This document shows positions 1 through 9,306 of a DNA stretch of 22,092 bases, piece after piece; positions within the stretch are counted from its first letter, which is position 1; each line of letters opens with the position of its first letter. The notes under the pieces are model-generated. The model saw only the letters and a list, made by a program, of their open reading frames with translations. It made no database searches and was not told where the DNA came from. The position numbers and the translations under genes are program-made. Source of the DNA: a virus; IMG/VR virus record IMGVR_UViG_3300030451_006700, positions 1-22,092 of that record; one strand, 5' to 3'.

Positions 1-176
1 TTTAATGCATCTTTGATATCTTGTATATCACTCTTCATCTGATCAATTTCATTTTTCTTCTTTTCAGATGCCTTCAGTGTGCGAATATAATTTTCATAGG
101 CAACATCATCACAGTTTACAATCGCACCTGTATTTTCGTCACGATAAAGATTTTTATGCCCTTCAACTCTAATCAT
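1..176 (-). CDS. Small conserved T4-like phage protein, N-terminal part (runs off the left edge)
   Basis: Fifty-eight codons are visible, beginning MIRVEGHKNLYRDENTGAIV, and the frame stays open to the window edge. The protein starts with a short polar segment (residues 1-30). It continues with a highly charged Lys/Glu/Asp-rich stretch (about 35-58, including ASEKKKNEIDQMKSDIQDIK) with heptad-like spacing of I, M and I residues, so a coiled coil is likely. Its ATG overlaps the stop of the large upstream gene in an ATGA arrangement. I see no strong Shine-Dalgarno, so translation is probably coupled. The RVEGHKNLYRDENTGAI opening looks like a small protein of unknown function that I recall from T4-like marine phages; that is memory, not a search. 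The position suggests a late or virion-related role, but function is unknown. The C-terminus lies outside the window. Confidence 0.82.
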   Translation of the reverse strand, partial: MIRVEGHKNLYRDENTGAIVNCDDVAYENYIRTLKASEKKKNEIDQMKSDIQDIKDAL

Positions 177-3100
177 CTTACAGCAATTGTTCTAAGGTCT
201 TTGATTCTTGGGGGTCTTGCTTGATTCTTACCAGACATCACTATCTTAATTACATAACCAGTAAATTCTGATAAGTTTTCAGCAGTGAATTGATATTCTA
301 AAAATTCATTTTCTAAACTAGCAGGTACGAACACATCTGGTCTACCATCATTTTTAGTTGAATCAATTACAAGATTTCCATTTCCATCATCAGTGGTATC
401 AATTATATTTTTATATCCAGGAAATAGTTCAAATCTAAGTTCATCACCATCATCTGGTTTCTTTAATGCGTATAGAACTCTAATGTCTGCAGTCTCGTCT
501 CTGTAAGCAGAGAATAAAACTTTAAGTGATGTGGCAGGTTTAACTAAATCAACTGTAGTTGACATATAAGTTGCTGCATGAGGATCATTTGCAATATTAC
601 CAACTCTGCCATCTATCGCATAATTTTCTGCACCAATAGGATCATTAAGACGATTGTTAATTAACTCAACAAACGCAGTATCTGTTCTAATAATTGGTGA
701 TAATCCAGAAGATGGTGATTTACTTAAAGTTAGATTTACTGTTAGTGATTTATTTCTAGGTAAATTACCAAGATATGTGTCTTCATTTAATTTAGATGCA
801 ACAATACGAGTTGAAGTTAATTGATTAAATTCATTAATTTCAACTGGTTCAAATCCTTGATCAACAAAAGGTGTTTCAGTTCCATCAACACTCTTTCCTG
901 AAACTGTTCTAATTGATGCAATAGTATCAGTATCAGAACCTGGATTTAATAAATTAAATGTTGGAACTACTGCACCATACATGATATTAGTTGATGAATG
1001 AACATTGCCACCTCCTACAAATTTTTGTTCATTAAATTGAAGTGCAGGTAATTTAGTATTTACACCAGTAACATTTGTATTAGTGCTTCTATTAATTCCT
1101 AAACTTCCAGTTGCACTTCTATCGAAAGTCACCATATATGAATCCAATTTAAGATCTGTATCTTTAACATTTTTAGTGACATTATTAATTCTTCTTAGGG
1201 AAACTCCACCAATTTCATATTTTTGTAACTCAACATCATTAACCTGACCATGAGGTTGTGCGACAGTGTTATCAATACCTCTTGTGAGTGAATCAAGAAA
1301 ACCTGCAGCAGTAACACCAGTGTAGGAAATAATTTCATCTCCTAGTTTGACATATCCTGGATTATTTGCATGAACTAATGCACCCTCAAAGGAATTGAAT
1401 TTTGATGTTTGTCCTGCTCCTACTTCCAATTGAGTATCAGTTGCAGAAATACTTCCCACTAATTTAACATTTGGAGTATCTGGTTTTATGCCTTGCAATT
1501 TAGTTTTATTTGTATTGGAATACATTCCATGTTCAAAATCTTCAATCCTAAAATGATTACCATCGAAAGGTGCTCCATTAGAAGTATATGAATGCACATT
1601 TACTCCAGAACTTAAAGATCCTTCACCACTACGATATTGTAAATCATTATTTTCTGAATCAGTCCAAGAATTATCTTCATCTTGAATGTTTGTCAAGTAC
1701 AATGTATCAACATTAACAATACTAGTGATACCTATCTGTGCACCTCTTCCTTTAAGACCAGAAACTGATGATGTAACGATTCCCACAATATCACCAACCC
1801 TATATCCACGGTGAGAATCACCGTCCACCGTTGAAATACCAGTGATAGTTCCAGTATCAGGATCAGCAGTAATATTAAGTGTTAATCCAGTTCCTTTTCC
1901 AAGAATATTATATGTTGAAACCTCAGTATCAGTAGCATAATTTGTACCTCCAGTTAATATACCAACAAAATGTGGTCTTCCACCAATTCCCTCAATCACA
2001 GCAGTGCTATCTACTTTATCAAATGCATTAATTTGTCTACCAGGAGATAAATTAGTTGCAAGAGTAGCATTATCGCTTGTTTTAAATGATACGATTCCAA
2101 CTTGTCCTTTCTTAGGTAGGGTTAAGATTGGATTATCTAACAATCTTGGAACTTCAACACTATTTTCATCTGGTGTAGGATCATCGGGAAGAGTTATATC
2201 AGGATTATAGAAAATAGCAGTTCCTGAATTAGATGTGAAGTTTGCTTTGTATAATTTAAACTTCATATCTTGATATTGATTTTCTGACCAGATTGAACCA
2301 TTTTGTGATTTGAATAATGCTCCCATTGCATACTGTGTAGAGTATGTGGTCACTTCAGCAGTTGGTAGATTTTGAGTATTTACAGTGGGTTCATTCATAA
2401 TTGCAGTCCACACTTCATAATCCATACTCTTATCAGATACTAATACTAACGCATATTCTGTACCGGGTGGTAAGTAAATTGGTTCAGGGAATGTTACCTT
2501 AGTTCCAACAGAACTATCAGTAGACGTATTATCCTTAAGTAAAATATCATTTCCTTCAGCATCTGTTCCAACTACAGAATCTGGGAAGAGAACAACAGGT
2601 GTTCCAATTACTCTTCTAGTAGGTATACCTAATTGTGTAGTTCTTATTTGGAAAGTAATGGGAGCAGATTTTTGATCACACTTTGCAAAATAAACTTCAA
2701 CTGATGTTAAATACGCACCATCAATATCATCATTCGTATCAATGTCAGAGGGTGCTTCAATATTTCCACCAACAACAAATGTCTGAGCAAGAGGATCATA
2801 GAACTCTGTTGTAATTGTATCAACATTGATGGTATTTACACTGAATCCAATATTAGCAGTCAAGTTAATATTATTAACTGTGTTTGCTGTTGTGACTTCA
2901 TTCTGCCATCTTTCTACAGTACCATTAGAAACATAATTTACCTCTGCAAAAGATATGTCGCTACTGCCTGGTAAACCAGGATCATTGTTTATATCAGATG
3001 ATAATCTAAATGTTTTTGTTCCAGTTTCGACTTTTACATTAGGTCCTGGTGGTTTTGAATTTGGATCTTTCAAGAAGAATGTTCCTAAAACATCACCACT

Positions 3101-6100
3101 GCCATCTGCAATTAATCTCACATCCTTAACATAAGCAACAGCACCACTTGTCCTTCCAACAAGTTTCATATCCTTCTTAACATATCCAGAGTAACTTCCC
3201 TCTGCCTCCTCTGCTAACGCCTCAGTATCGACATTTAATATAGATGATGTCTGACTGTATATTAATGGTAATCCCTCTGCTGTGCCTCCTGCAGGAACCT
3301 TAGAATAAGGATTTGATAAGTAGGTAGTTGTTGGATTATCGAACTTACCTCTCTTATGATTTGGTTGAGCAAGTCTGAATCTTAATCTTGTATCATTTCC
3401 AATTGTACCAACAACTGTTTCACCGATTTGAAAAACACCATCTGATCCATCAGTGCCATCTGATTTTTTAATTTCTATTAATTTTGGAACTAAGTCAACA
3501 CCCTTCTTATTATCTAAGAAATGATAGTAACGAGTTTTTGGTTTTAAGTTTGATGCAACGAACTCTGTATTTCTTGATCTCATAAATGAGTCAACATCAG
3601 AAGAAATTAATACGTTTCTTACTGATACATCTGTAGTCGTGAATGTATTTCTTGTTGTTTGATTGATATTCACATCTCTTTGTCTACCAGCACGAATTCT
3701 CGTTTCAGTGCTTGTTGTTCCGGCACGGCGACTGTTTGCTTGTCTTCTGTTTACATTTCTCCTGTTAATATCAGCAAAATTAAATCTACTTAAATCAATA
3801 TTTTGATTTAAATTAACTTCATTATTACGAGTTGTTGTTATATTCCTATCCTCTAACTGAACTGTTCTTGTCCAAACATCATTTGTCGGATCTAGAACAA
3901 TGTTTCCAGTATAAACTACAACATGGAAAGGGTTGACATTCTCTACAGTTGTTGCAAATGATTGCTCTAACCAATCAACTTCATCATATTTTAAAGTAAT
4001 TGCTCTTCCGGTTTTTTGTAAATTTGGATCAAGTAATGGGAAATTTCCAGAGTCATTATTTAAATCTGCTGGTGCTAAATCAAGTTTGATTGCGTTTCTC
4101 GATCTGATAGGAACTAATTCGTTTGTATTTGGATTTATCTCTGCAGAAGTAAATGCTCTATTAATAAAGTTAGTTGTAGAAAAATCGTCAACAAAGAAAC
4201 CAGATTTAAATCTATTTCTACCCTCCGCATCTTGAATTTGAAGAGTTTTAGTATCCATCTCAAGTAGTGTAAGAGATGTAGTTGTTTCTAAATTCTTTAC
4301 TCTATCATCAATATCACTGATATCTCTCATTGTATATCTGCGATTATCAATTAATTTAAATATTGCATCTTGTGGATTATAAAGATATGCTGGATATGAA
4401 ATCTGAGCAATTTCTAATAAACCCTCACTCTTTTGTGGTGGTTTTGGATATCTTGCTGAAACACCTTTTTGAACAATAAACTCTTCTTTTGAGTTTAAAT
4501 ATAGTTTATCAATTCTAGGAAGATAATATTCATAATTTACAACTGCACCTTCACTAGTTTTTAAGAATATATTGGACGAACTGTTAAAAGTTCTTGCAGT
4601 AAAATCAAATGGTGATTTATCGGTTGCTGTAAATTCATCAACTCTTGGTCTAAAATCAAGAGTATCTGATGCCTTGTATTGATCAATATAAGGGATATCA
4701 GTGGCATATCTTTCACCATCGTAACTTAATACAGTAAAGACATCTCCTGTATCATCAGATGGAACTGTATAATGATCGAAGATTACCAACAGTTGTCTAG
4801 TTGGTTCTGGAACACCTTGATTTCTAACAATACTTGAAAAGTCATAAAATTCACTATTCTGACCTTTGTCAAGTTTATATGAAGTTGTTAAATCTTTTCT
4901 AACTCCTGTCACTATTAATTCAATAGATGATTCAATATTAGATTCAGTAAATGTAACAACCTCTCCTGTGACAAAAGATGAGTTATTAAGATAAACAATT
5001 TCTATACTATTTGGATCAGCAGAACCGTTAATTTCTGCATTAGTTGATATTACTCTTGCGATAGCATCAGAATCAGATGCAGTTATTATTTCTCCTACTA
5101 CACAATTATTTGAAACTGCAACCGATGCACTAAATTTTAATTTATCTAAAGTTGGTTCGTTTGCATCAACTGATTCATATACTGCAATTAACTTAGCGAC
5201 ATCAGGTCGATTTAAAGATATTCTTTCATCTTGAACTCTTAAACCAAAAAATCTATTGAATAATAATCCATCAGCAAGTGCTGTTGTACCATCTCCAATT
5301 GCTGTGGTTACTCCCGAAATTTCATTTTTAGATTTATTTACAGTTAATTTTTGACTTCGATTGTATATTTTTAACTTACTTTCAATGAAATTTTTCTGAA
5401 CAGTTGTGTTTACAACTATATTATTACTATTTTCTAATCCAGAAATTGTAGCATCATTTCCTGATAATACAAATGTATCATCAGTTACTGTTCCAATTCC
5501 ACCACTGGTATAGTGAACTGAATATCTTTCCTCATCGAATGTTGCCCATGCTGCATCAGTTAAATTTGTCTGAGTTGTTTCTATAACTAATTGATTACCA
5601 GTTACTTCCTCTCCTGTAATCTGCCTACTTAATAATAAATTAGATCTATTTAAATCAATTGAAGAAATATTTTCATCAGGTAAAGGAGCAAACAGACCAG
5701 TTTCATTAGTACGTATAATTGGTACACCTAAATTGACATCAAAAGATCTTGATAGTGTACTAATTCCTGTTGGTAATTCACCTGTAAAAACATCAGTAGT
5801 ACCAGATCCAATCGCTTCTAATGTTATTGACTTACCATTATCATTGACAGAAATAATTCTATTATAAACTTCCTCACCATACTCTGGATTATTATATCTT
5901 ATTATAGAATCTGTTTTAATACCAGTAAAACCTCCACTGGCAAAGTTAGTTGCGGTTGCAATACCAGGTCGAGAACCATCCAAAATTATTTTATTCACAC
6001 CATTAGGTAAAGGTGCCTTTTGAAGAACAGTTCTTGCAAAGAATTGTGGAAAATCTGTTATGCCTGATTGTCCTATAGATTTTATATCCTCTACGCCAAA

Positions 6101-7699
6101 TGTATTTACAGTTCCAACACCAACAGGAAACTCAACTCCATTAATCTCTAATATTTCATTCTTTATAAACTTACCAGATGTTTGTCTTACACTTAATACT
6201 CCACCAGGTGTTCCATTTGATATAGAAAATCCTATGGCACCACTACTTTTACCAACAATTAAGGATGATAAAGGTGCTTCGGATGCATTAAGAGTTCTAT
6301 TTAAAATTAAATCAGTTTTTGTTTGAATATCGTATAGATGTAAATCCCATTTAGTAGAATCATTTTTATACTCACTATCCTTTAAATTAAATCCATACGC
6401 TCTTGCACTACCAATATTTTCTCCTGCTGTTTGCCCATCAATTGTATAAGACTTAAAAAGTTCAACAATTTCACCATTTTTAGGAACTCCTCTTACATTA
6501 TAAACTGTCAATTTATTTGGTGATGTAAATGGTATTGTTACACTGTTTATTTTTTCAGTATCTCTTGGTTTCTCTACATCAATAATTGTAGTATATGGTT
6601 TATCTACCTGATAACCTTTGATATATGCTCTACCTGATGATAATTTTATTACCGCTAAGTCATCTGATGGAGTATTCCCTTGATCTGTTTTTTGATCATC
6701 AAAGAAAATTCCATTACTACCAATTTTATCATTTAATGAATTATGAAGTGAAGGTATAAATGGTTTTGTTGTATAATTACCAGATTCATCATAAGTTCTT
6801 TCTGCGATATAGTCTTTTAGTAAATTATATCTGGTTTTTGTTTGAATTTTCTTTACTTTACCATCACTTACACGGAGTAATTCAACAAAATCAGTGTCAT
6901 CTATGTCAGTTATTAATTTTTTAGTTAATGAAAGAGTTATCTTTAATCTGTCAGCACCTGGTGCAGCAAAATTAGTGAATCCTTTAGCATTATCATATAA
7001 TGATTCATCATCTTTTGCACTTACAAAAGATTCTGTTACCTTTAATCCTACTCTATAAGTAGGTGTATTTGTATAATAATCTAAAATTAATGTTTGTTGT
7101 GATACATTGACAAAATAACCTCTTATAAAATAAACACCTTTACCGATTGATGCAGCAGAACCTATAGATGTGGCATCTACACTAATCAAAGAAGCAAAAT
7201 CTGTATTTGCTTGAATCGTTGTATTACCATATGGTATATTTTCATCACATATAAGTGCCTCCCCATCTTCGAATGAACTTGTTTCAAAGTTATCATTTCC
7301 ATCAATATATTTTACATATATTGTAATATCGTCAATAGGATCAGTAGTTGGTAATGCAACCTTTTCAACCGTTGCACTTACATTTGATATTTTTCCTGTG
7401 ATTGTTTTTCCAACAAGTTTATTAATGTATAGAGATATATCTATTCCGAAATTTGTAGAGTTTAACTTAACTGCATGATATCTACTATCAAATACAATAT
7501 TACCTGGTATGACAACAGATCCATTCTTGAATAAATGACTTCCAAAATCTTCAATTTGATTCTGCAAAATTGATTGTGAAGTAGTTAATTCTCTTGCCTG
7601 AACTGGGAAACCTGGATTAAATAATACCTTGTAAAAATTATTATCTGAATCGAAGTCATCGAAGTATGGACTTACATTTAAGTTTGATTTTTGTGCCAT
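173..7699 (-). CDS. Giant DUF4815-type virion structural protein (baseplate periphery or tail fibre)
   Basis: This 2508-residue protein has the opening typical of DUF4815 phage proteins: NVSPYFDDFDSDNNFYKVLF, then an NPGFPVQARELTTSQSILQ block (residues ~8-66). Other recognisable parts are a DIDDRVKNLE segment with an adjoining helix (~1127-1170) and an Arg/Asn-rich linker (~1287-1357). These are followed by an FMRSRNTEFVASNLKPKTRY segment (~1369-1390) and a DPLAQTFVV...GAYLTSVEVYF...PITFQIR beta-sandwich-like domain (~1632-1768). A GGTNY-type repeat lies near 1905-1980, and a GDEIISYTG...TRG module at ~2115-2153. The end, RPPRIKDLRTIAV, also looks family-typical. No signal peptide or membrane segment is evident. 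It starts 5 nt after gene 8, with a weak GGA 12 nt upstream, and its stop overlaps the next ATG. It occupies the place of T4 genes 9-12, so a peripheral baseplate or fibre-attachment role is inferred. The structural-protein call is firm; the exact role is not. Confidence 0.88.
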   Translation of the reverse strand: MAQKSNLNVSPYFDDFDSDNNFYKVLFNPGFPVQARELTTSQSILQNQIEDFGSHLFKNGSVVIPGNIVFDSRYHAVKLNSTNFGIDISLYINKLVGKTITGKISNVSATVEKVALPTTDPIDDITIYVKYIDGNDNFETSSFEDGEALICDENIPYGNTTIQANTDFASLISVDATSIGSAASIGKGVYFIRGYFVNVSQQTLILDYYTNTPTYRVGLKVTESFVSAKDDESLYDNAKGFTNFAAPGADRLKITLSLTKKLITDIDDTDFVELLRVSDGKVKKIQTKTRYNLLKDYIAERTYDESGNYTTKPFIPSLHNSLNDKIGSNGIFFDDQKTDQGNTPSDDLAVIKLSSGRAYIKGYQVDKPYTTIIDVEKPRDTEKINSVTIPFTSPNKLTVYNVRGVPKNGEIVELFKSYTIDGQTAGENIGSARAYGFNLKDSEYKNDSTKWDLHLYDIQTKTDLILNRTLNASEAPLSSLIVGKSSGAIGFSISNGTPGGVLSVRQTSGKFIKNEILEINGVEFPVGVGTVNTFGVEDIKSIGQSGITDFPQFFARTVLQKAPLPNGVNKIILDGSRPGIATATNFASGGFTGIKTDSIIRYNNPEYGEEVYNRIISVNDNGKSITLEAIGSGTTDVFTGELPTGISTLSRSFDVNLGVPIIRTNETGLFAPLPDENISSIDLNRSNLLLSRQITGEEVTGNQLVIETTQTNLTDAAWATFDEERYSVHYTSGGIGTVTDDTFVLSGNDATISGLENSNNIVVNTTVQKNFIESKLKIYNRSQKLTVNKSKNEISGVTTAIGDGTTALADGLLFNRFFGLRVQDERISLNRPDVAKLIAVYESVDANEPTLDKLKFSASVAVSNNCVVGEIITASDSDAIARVISTNAEINGSADPNSIEIVYLNNSSFVTGEVVTFTESNIESSIELIVTGVRKDLTTSYKLDKGQNSEFYDFSSIVRNQGVPEPTRQLLVIFDHYTVPSDDTGDVFTVLSYDGERYATDIPYIDQYKASDTLDFRPRVDEFTATDKSPFDFTARTFNSSSNIFLKTSEGAVVNYEYYLPRIDKLYLNSKEEFIVQKGVSARYPKPPQKSEGLLEIAQISYPAYLYNPQDAIFKLIDNRRYTMRDISDIDDRVKNLETTTSLTLLEMDTKTLQIQDAEGRNRFKSGFFVDDFSTTNFINRAFTSAEINPNTNELVPIRSRNAIKLDLAPADLNNDSGNFPLLDPNLQKTGRAITLKYDEVDWLEQSFATTVENVNPFHVVVYTGNIVLDPTNDVWTRTVQLEDRNITTTRNNEVNLNQNIDLSRFNFADINRRNVNRRQANSRRAGTTSTETRIRAGRQRDVNINQTTRNTFTTTDVSVRNVLISSDVDSFMRSRNTEFVASNLKPKTRYYHFLDNKKGVDLVPKLIEIKKSDGTDGSDGVFQIGETVVGTIGNDTRLRFRLAQPNHKRGKFDNPTTTYLSNPYSKVPAGGTAEGLPLIYSQTSSILNVDTEALAEEAEGSYSGYVKKDMKLVGRTSGAVAYVKDVRLIADGSGDVLGTFFLKDPNSKPPGPNVKVETGTKTFRLSSDINNDPGLPGSSDISFAEVNYVSNGTVERWQNEVTTANTVNNINLTANIGFSVNTINVDTITTEFYDPLAQTFVVGGNIEAPSDIDTNDDIDGAYLTSVEVYFAKCDQKSAPITFQIRTTQLGIPTRRVIGTPVVLFPDSVVGTDAEGNDILLKDNTSTDSSVGTKVTFPEPIYLPPGTEYALVLVSDKSMDYEVWTAIMNEPTVNTQNLPTAEVTTYSTQYAMGALFKSQNGSIWSENQYQDMKFKLYKANFTSNSGTAIFYNPDITLPDDPTPDENSVEVPRLLDNPILTLPKKGQVGIVSFKTSDNATLATNLSPGRQINAFDKVDSTAVIEGIGGRPHFVGILTGGTNYATDTEVSTYNILGKGTGLTLNITADPDTGTITGISTVDGDSHRGYRVGDIVGIVTSSVSGLKGRGAQIGITSIVNVDTLYLTNIQDEDNSWTDSENNDLQYRSGEGSLSSGVNVHSYTSNGAPFDGNHFRIEDFEHGMYSNTNKTKLQGIKPDTPNVKLVGSISATDTQLEVGAGQTSKFNSFEGALVHANNPGYVKLGDEIISYTGVTAAGFLDSLTRGIDNTVAQPHGQVNDVELQKYEIGGVSLRRINNVTKNVKDTDLKLDSYMVTFDRSATGSLGINRSTNTNVTGVNTKLPALQFNEQKFVGGGNVHSSTNIMYGAVVPTFNLLNPGSDTDTIASIRTVSGKSVDGTETPFVDQGFEPVEINEFNQLTSTRIVASKLNEDTYLGNLPRNKSLTVNLTLSKSPSSGLSPIIRTDTAFVELINNRLNDPIGAENYAIDGRVGNIANDPHAATYMSTTVDLVKPATSLKVLFSAYRDETADIRVLYALKKPDDGDELRFELFPGYKNIIDTTDDGNGNLVIDSTKNDGRPDVFVPASLENEFLEYQFTAENLSEFTGYVIKIVMSGKNQARPPRIKDLRTIAVR
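1240..1360 (-). repeat. DDEIxxYTG...TRG module, copy in the DUF4815-type protein
   Basis: Residues ~2113-2153 read YVKLGDEIISYTGVTAAGFL and LTRGIDNTVAQPHGQ. It aligns over its whole length with the copy at 21620-21728 in the gp7-like protein, two genes upstream, so the two proteins share this module. Confidence 0.6.
3631..3840 (-). other. Arg/Asn-rich linker inside the DUF4815-type protein
   Basis: Residues ~1287-1357 are dominated by Arg, Asn, Thr and Gln, with clusters such as NRRNVNRRQANSRRAG and GRQRDVNINQTTRN and almost no aromatic residues. It separates the helix-containing N-terminal half from the beta-rich C-terminal half. A flexible or positively charged linker is inferred. The reading frame is continuous through it. 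Confidence 0.6.
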
Positions 7700-7704
7700 T
7701 TGTT

Positions 7705-9276
7705 TTAGAATTCCAGAATGATTTTAACGTCTTCTTTTTGCCTTGCGTCCCTTGTTACTAGGCCACGATTATCAATATAAATTATTTCACCTGTCTGTTT
7801 ATTTATCTCAGGTTTAGCAAGACCATTTGTGAAATTTACACCCAAATTAACTACCTTATTGCTAACAACTGTAGTGCTACCACTGAAAGATGATATTCCT
7901 ATTCCAAGGGGGTCTACATTTCCCCCGCCTTGTACAAATTCGGTTATTCTACTTTCAGAACTTACTCCAACATAATCTGTTTGATTTGTTGGTGTATCAC
8001 CTCCAAAATACAAAGATCTATCTCTTGAATATTTTAAGACATTAGTCTGTGTATTATATGATGTTACATACCCCTTTGCTGTTCCCTGAGTTATAATACT
8101 TCCAACATTAGGTGTTGTACTAGGATTTCCTGATAATTTCATCGCAAAGGCAGATGAAAAATTTATTTCATCAAAAATTGTATCTTCATCTGCAAATGTT
8201 GAAGGATTTTTAATTATTCCAACTTGAGAAAATTTAGTGGTCGTTGGAAAATCAGGTGTGGAATCATCAAATCTTGTGTAAATTAAAATTTTATCTGCAC
8301 CAAGTTCTGTGTATAAGTCATATCCATGTCCTCTTGATGGAGGAATTATTGGTATTAATTTTGCTCTATTTTCTAATGAGATTGATGTTGTAACCTGAAT
8401 TGGACCTAAGTCTACAATACCGTAAGTATATCCAGTTCCACCACTCGTAACAATTGTTTTTGTTATTTTTCCATTTACATTAACTGTCACATTCACAATT
8501 CCACCTGTTCCATCACCTAAAATATTCAGAGAATGACTACCTTCCTGATAAGAAGAACTATTGGTGCTACCACCATCTTCTATATAAACTTTCTTAATTT
8601 GATTATTGTTTATTCTAGAGTCTCCTGCTTCTCTCACTGCTTGTATTTGAGAATCAGTTGATGTTGACCAGTCATTTGGTAATGCTATAAATTCTGTCGA
8701 ATCAAATTTTATGATATCACTCGGAGAAATTGTATAGAGATATTTCCAAACATATCCATCACCACTTGTACCAGCAGCAGATGGTTCTGTATCAGTAAAG
8801 GTTGGTTCATCAAGTGAGTTACCACCTTTTGCTGAATCACTACCAGGAATTCCTGACGAACCATTATCAATACACAAGTAAACTCTCAAATCACTATTTA
8901 CAACATAATATTTTGAATTATACAAACTTGACTGCTTTGAGTTGGGTGACTGATTAATTATGCTATAATCATGTCGATACATATCGTATCTTGTATTTGC
9001 AACCCAATTATTTCTTTTAACAACTCTTCTTACATTAGCACTAGAAATTTTCTTACCAAATAATATTGTGTCTTTATTATGAGAAAGATTTTGAAAATTA
9101 TCAACTGGATCCGATGGCCAAAAGGTAGAGGTTGTTCTACCAAAACCAGGATTAGTATCGTTGATAGGATTTGATAATCCTAAAAACACATAATAAGAAT
9201 TTGATGAGTCTAATAAAGAGTCAACGAAATTATTTGCATTAAATATTCTAAATTGATCTGTAACTATTGCTGGCAT
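7705..9276 (-). CDS. gp8: Baseplate wedge protein gp8 (T4 gp8 homologue, enlarged)
   Basis: The product has 523 residues; T4 gp8 has about 334. Blocks line up in order with T4 gp8 as I remember it: AIVTDQFR (residues 3-10; T4 AIVTSKFR), VVKRNNWVANTRY (~85-97; T4 VIPRRDWGDTRY), GDGYVWKYLYTI (~172-183; T4 GDGYVWEYLFEI), FSQVGIIKNP (~347-357; T4 FRQISIITNP) and TGEIIYIDNR...VKIILEF at the C-terminus (T4 SGEMIYMENR...INILFTF). In T4, gp8 is a baseplate wedge component joined to gp7 and gp10. The extra length lies before and after the FSQVGIIKNP block, and the first insertion carries a GGTGY repeat (~269-293). The gene follows the gp7-like gene, as in T4. It has its own late promoter 18 nt before the ATG but no clear Shine-Dalgarno. 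Confidence 0.9.
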   Translation of the reverse strand: MPAIVTDQFRIFNANNFVDSLLDSSNSYYVFLGLSNPINDTNPGFGRTTSTFWPSDPVDNFQNLSHNKDTILFGKKISSANVRRVVKRNNWVANTRYDMYRHDYSIINQSPNSKQSSLYNSKYYVVNSDLRVYLCIDNGSSGIPGSDSAKGGNSLDEPTFTDTEPSAAGTSGDGYVWKYLYTISPSDIIKFDSTEFIALPNDWSTSTDSQIQAVREAGDSRINNNQIKKVYIEDGGSTNSSSYQEGSHSLNILGDGTGGIVNVTVNVNGKITKTIVTSGGTGYTYGIVDLGPIQVTTSISLENRAKLIPIIPPSRGHGYDLYTELGADKILIYTRFDDSTPDFPTTTKFSQVGIIKNPSTFADEDTIFDEINFSSAFAMKLSGNPSTTPNVGSIITQGTAKGYVTSYNTQTNVLKYSRDRSLYFGGDTPTNQTDYVGVSSESRITEFVQGGGNVDPLGIGISSFSGSTTVVSNKVVNLGVNFTNGLAKPEINKQTGEIIYIDNRGLVTRDARQKEDVKIILEF

Positions 9277-9293
9277 ATTTATAGTTTTTTATA

Positions 9294-9301
9294 TATTTAT
9301 A
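9294..9301 (-). promoter_or_regulatory. T4-type late promoter (TATAAATA) for gp8 and downstream genes
   Basis: The minus strand reads TATAAATA, an exact match to the T4 late promoter -10 box recognised by the phage sigma factor gp55. It sits in the only real intergenic gap (9277-9306), between the gp7-like stop and the gp8 start. Transcription would begin around 9286-9289, leaving a leader of about 10-13 nt. A second exact TATAAATA (9276-9283) overlaps the first base of the gp8 start codon. By eye I found no other exact copy on the minus strand. The gap shows no hairpin plus U-tract terminator. Confidence 0.75.
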
Positions 9302-9306
9302 ACAGT

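Noticed and set aside
21-224. 67-codon plus-strand open frame at the left edge
   Set aside because: It is antisense to the small coiled-coil gene and the end of the DUF4815 gene; the product is a low-complexity Ile/Phe-rich sequence typical of a shadow frame.
9276-9283. Second TATAAATA box as the gp8 promoter
   Set aside because: Transcripts from it would start inside the gp8 coding region and lack the ATG, so it is not counted as a separate promoter for gp8.
9277-9306. Transcription terminator between the gp7-like gene and gp8
   Set aside because: The gap is AT-rich but has no inverted repeat followed by a U-tract on the minus strand; it is better explained by the late promoter box.
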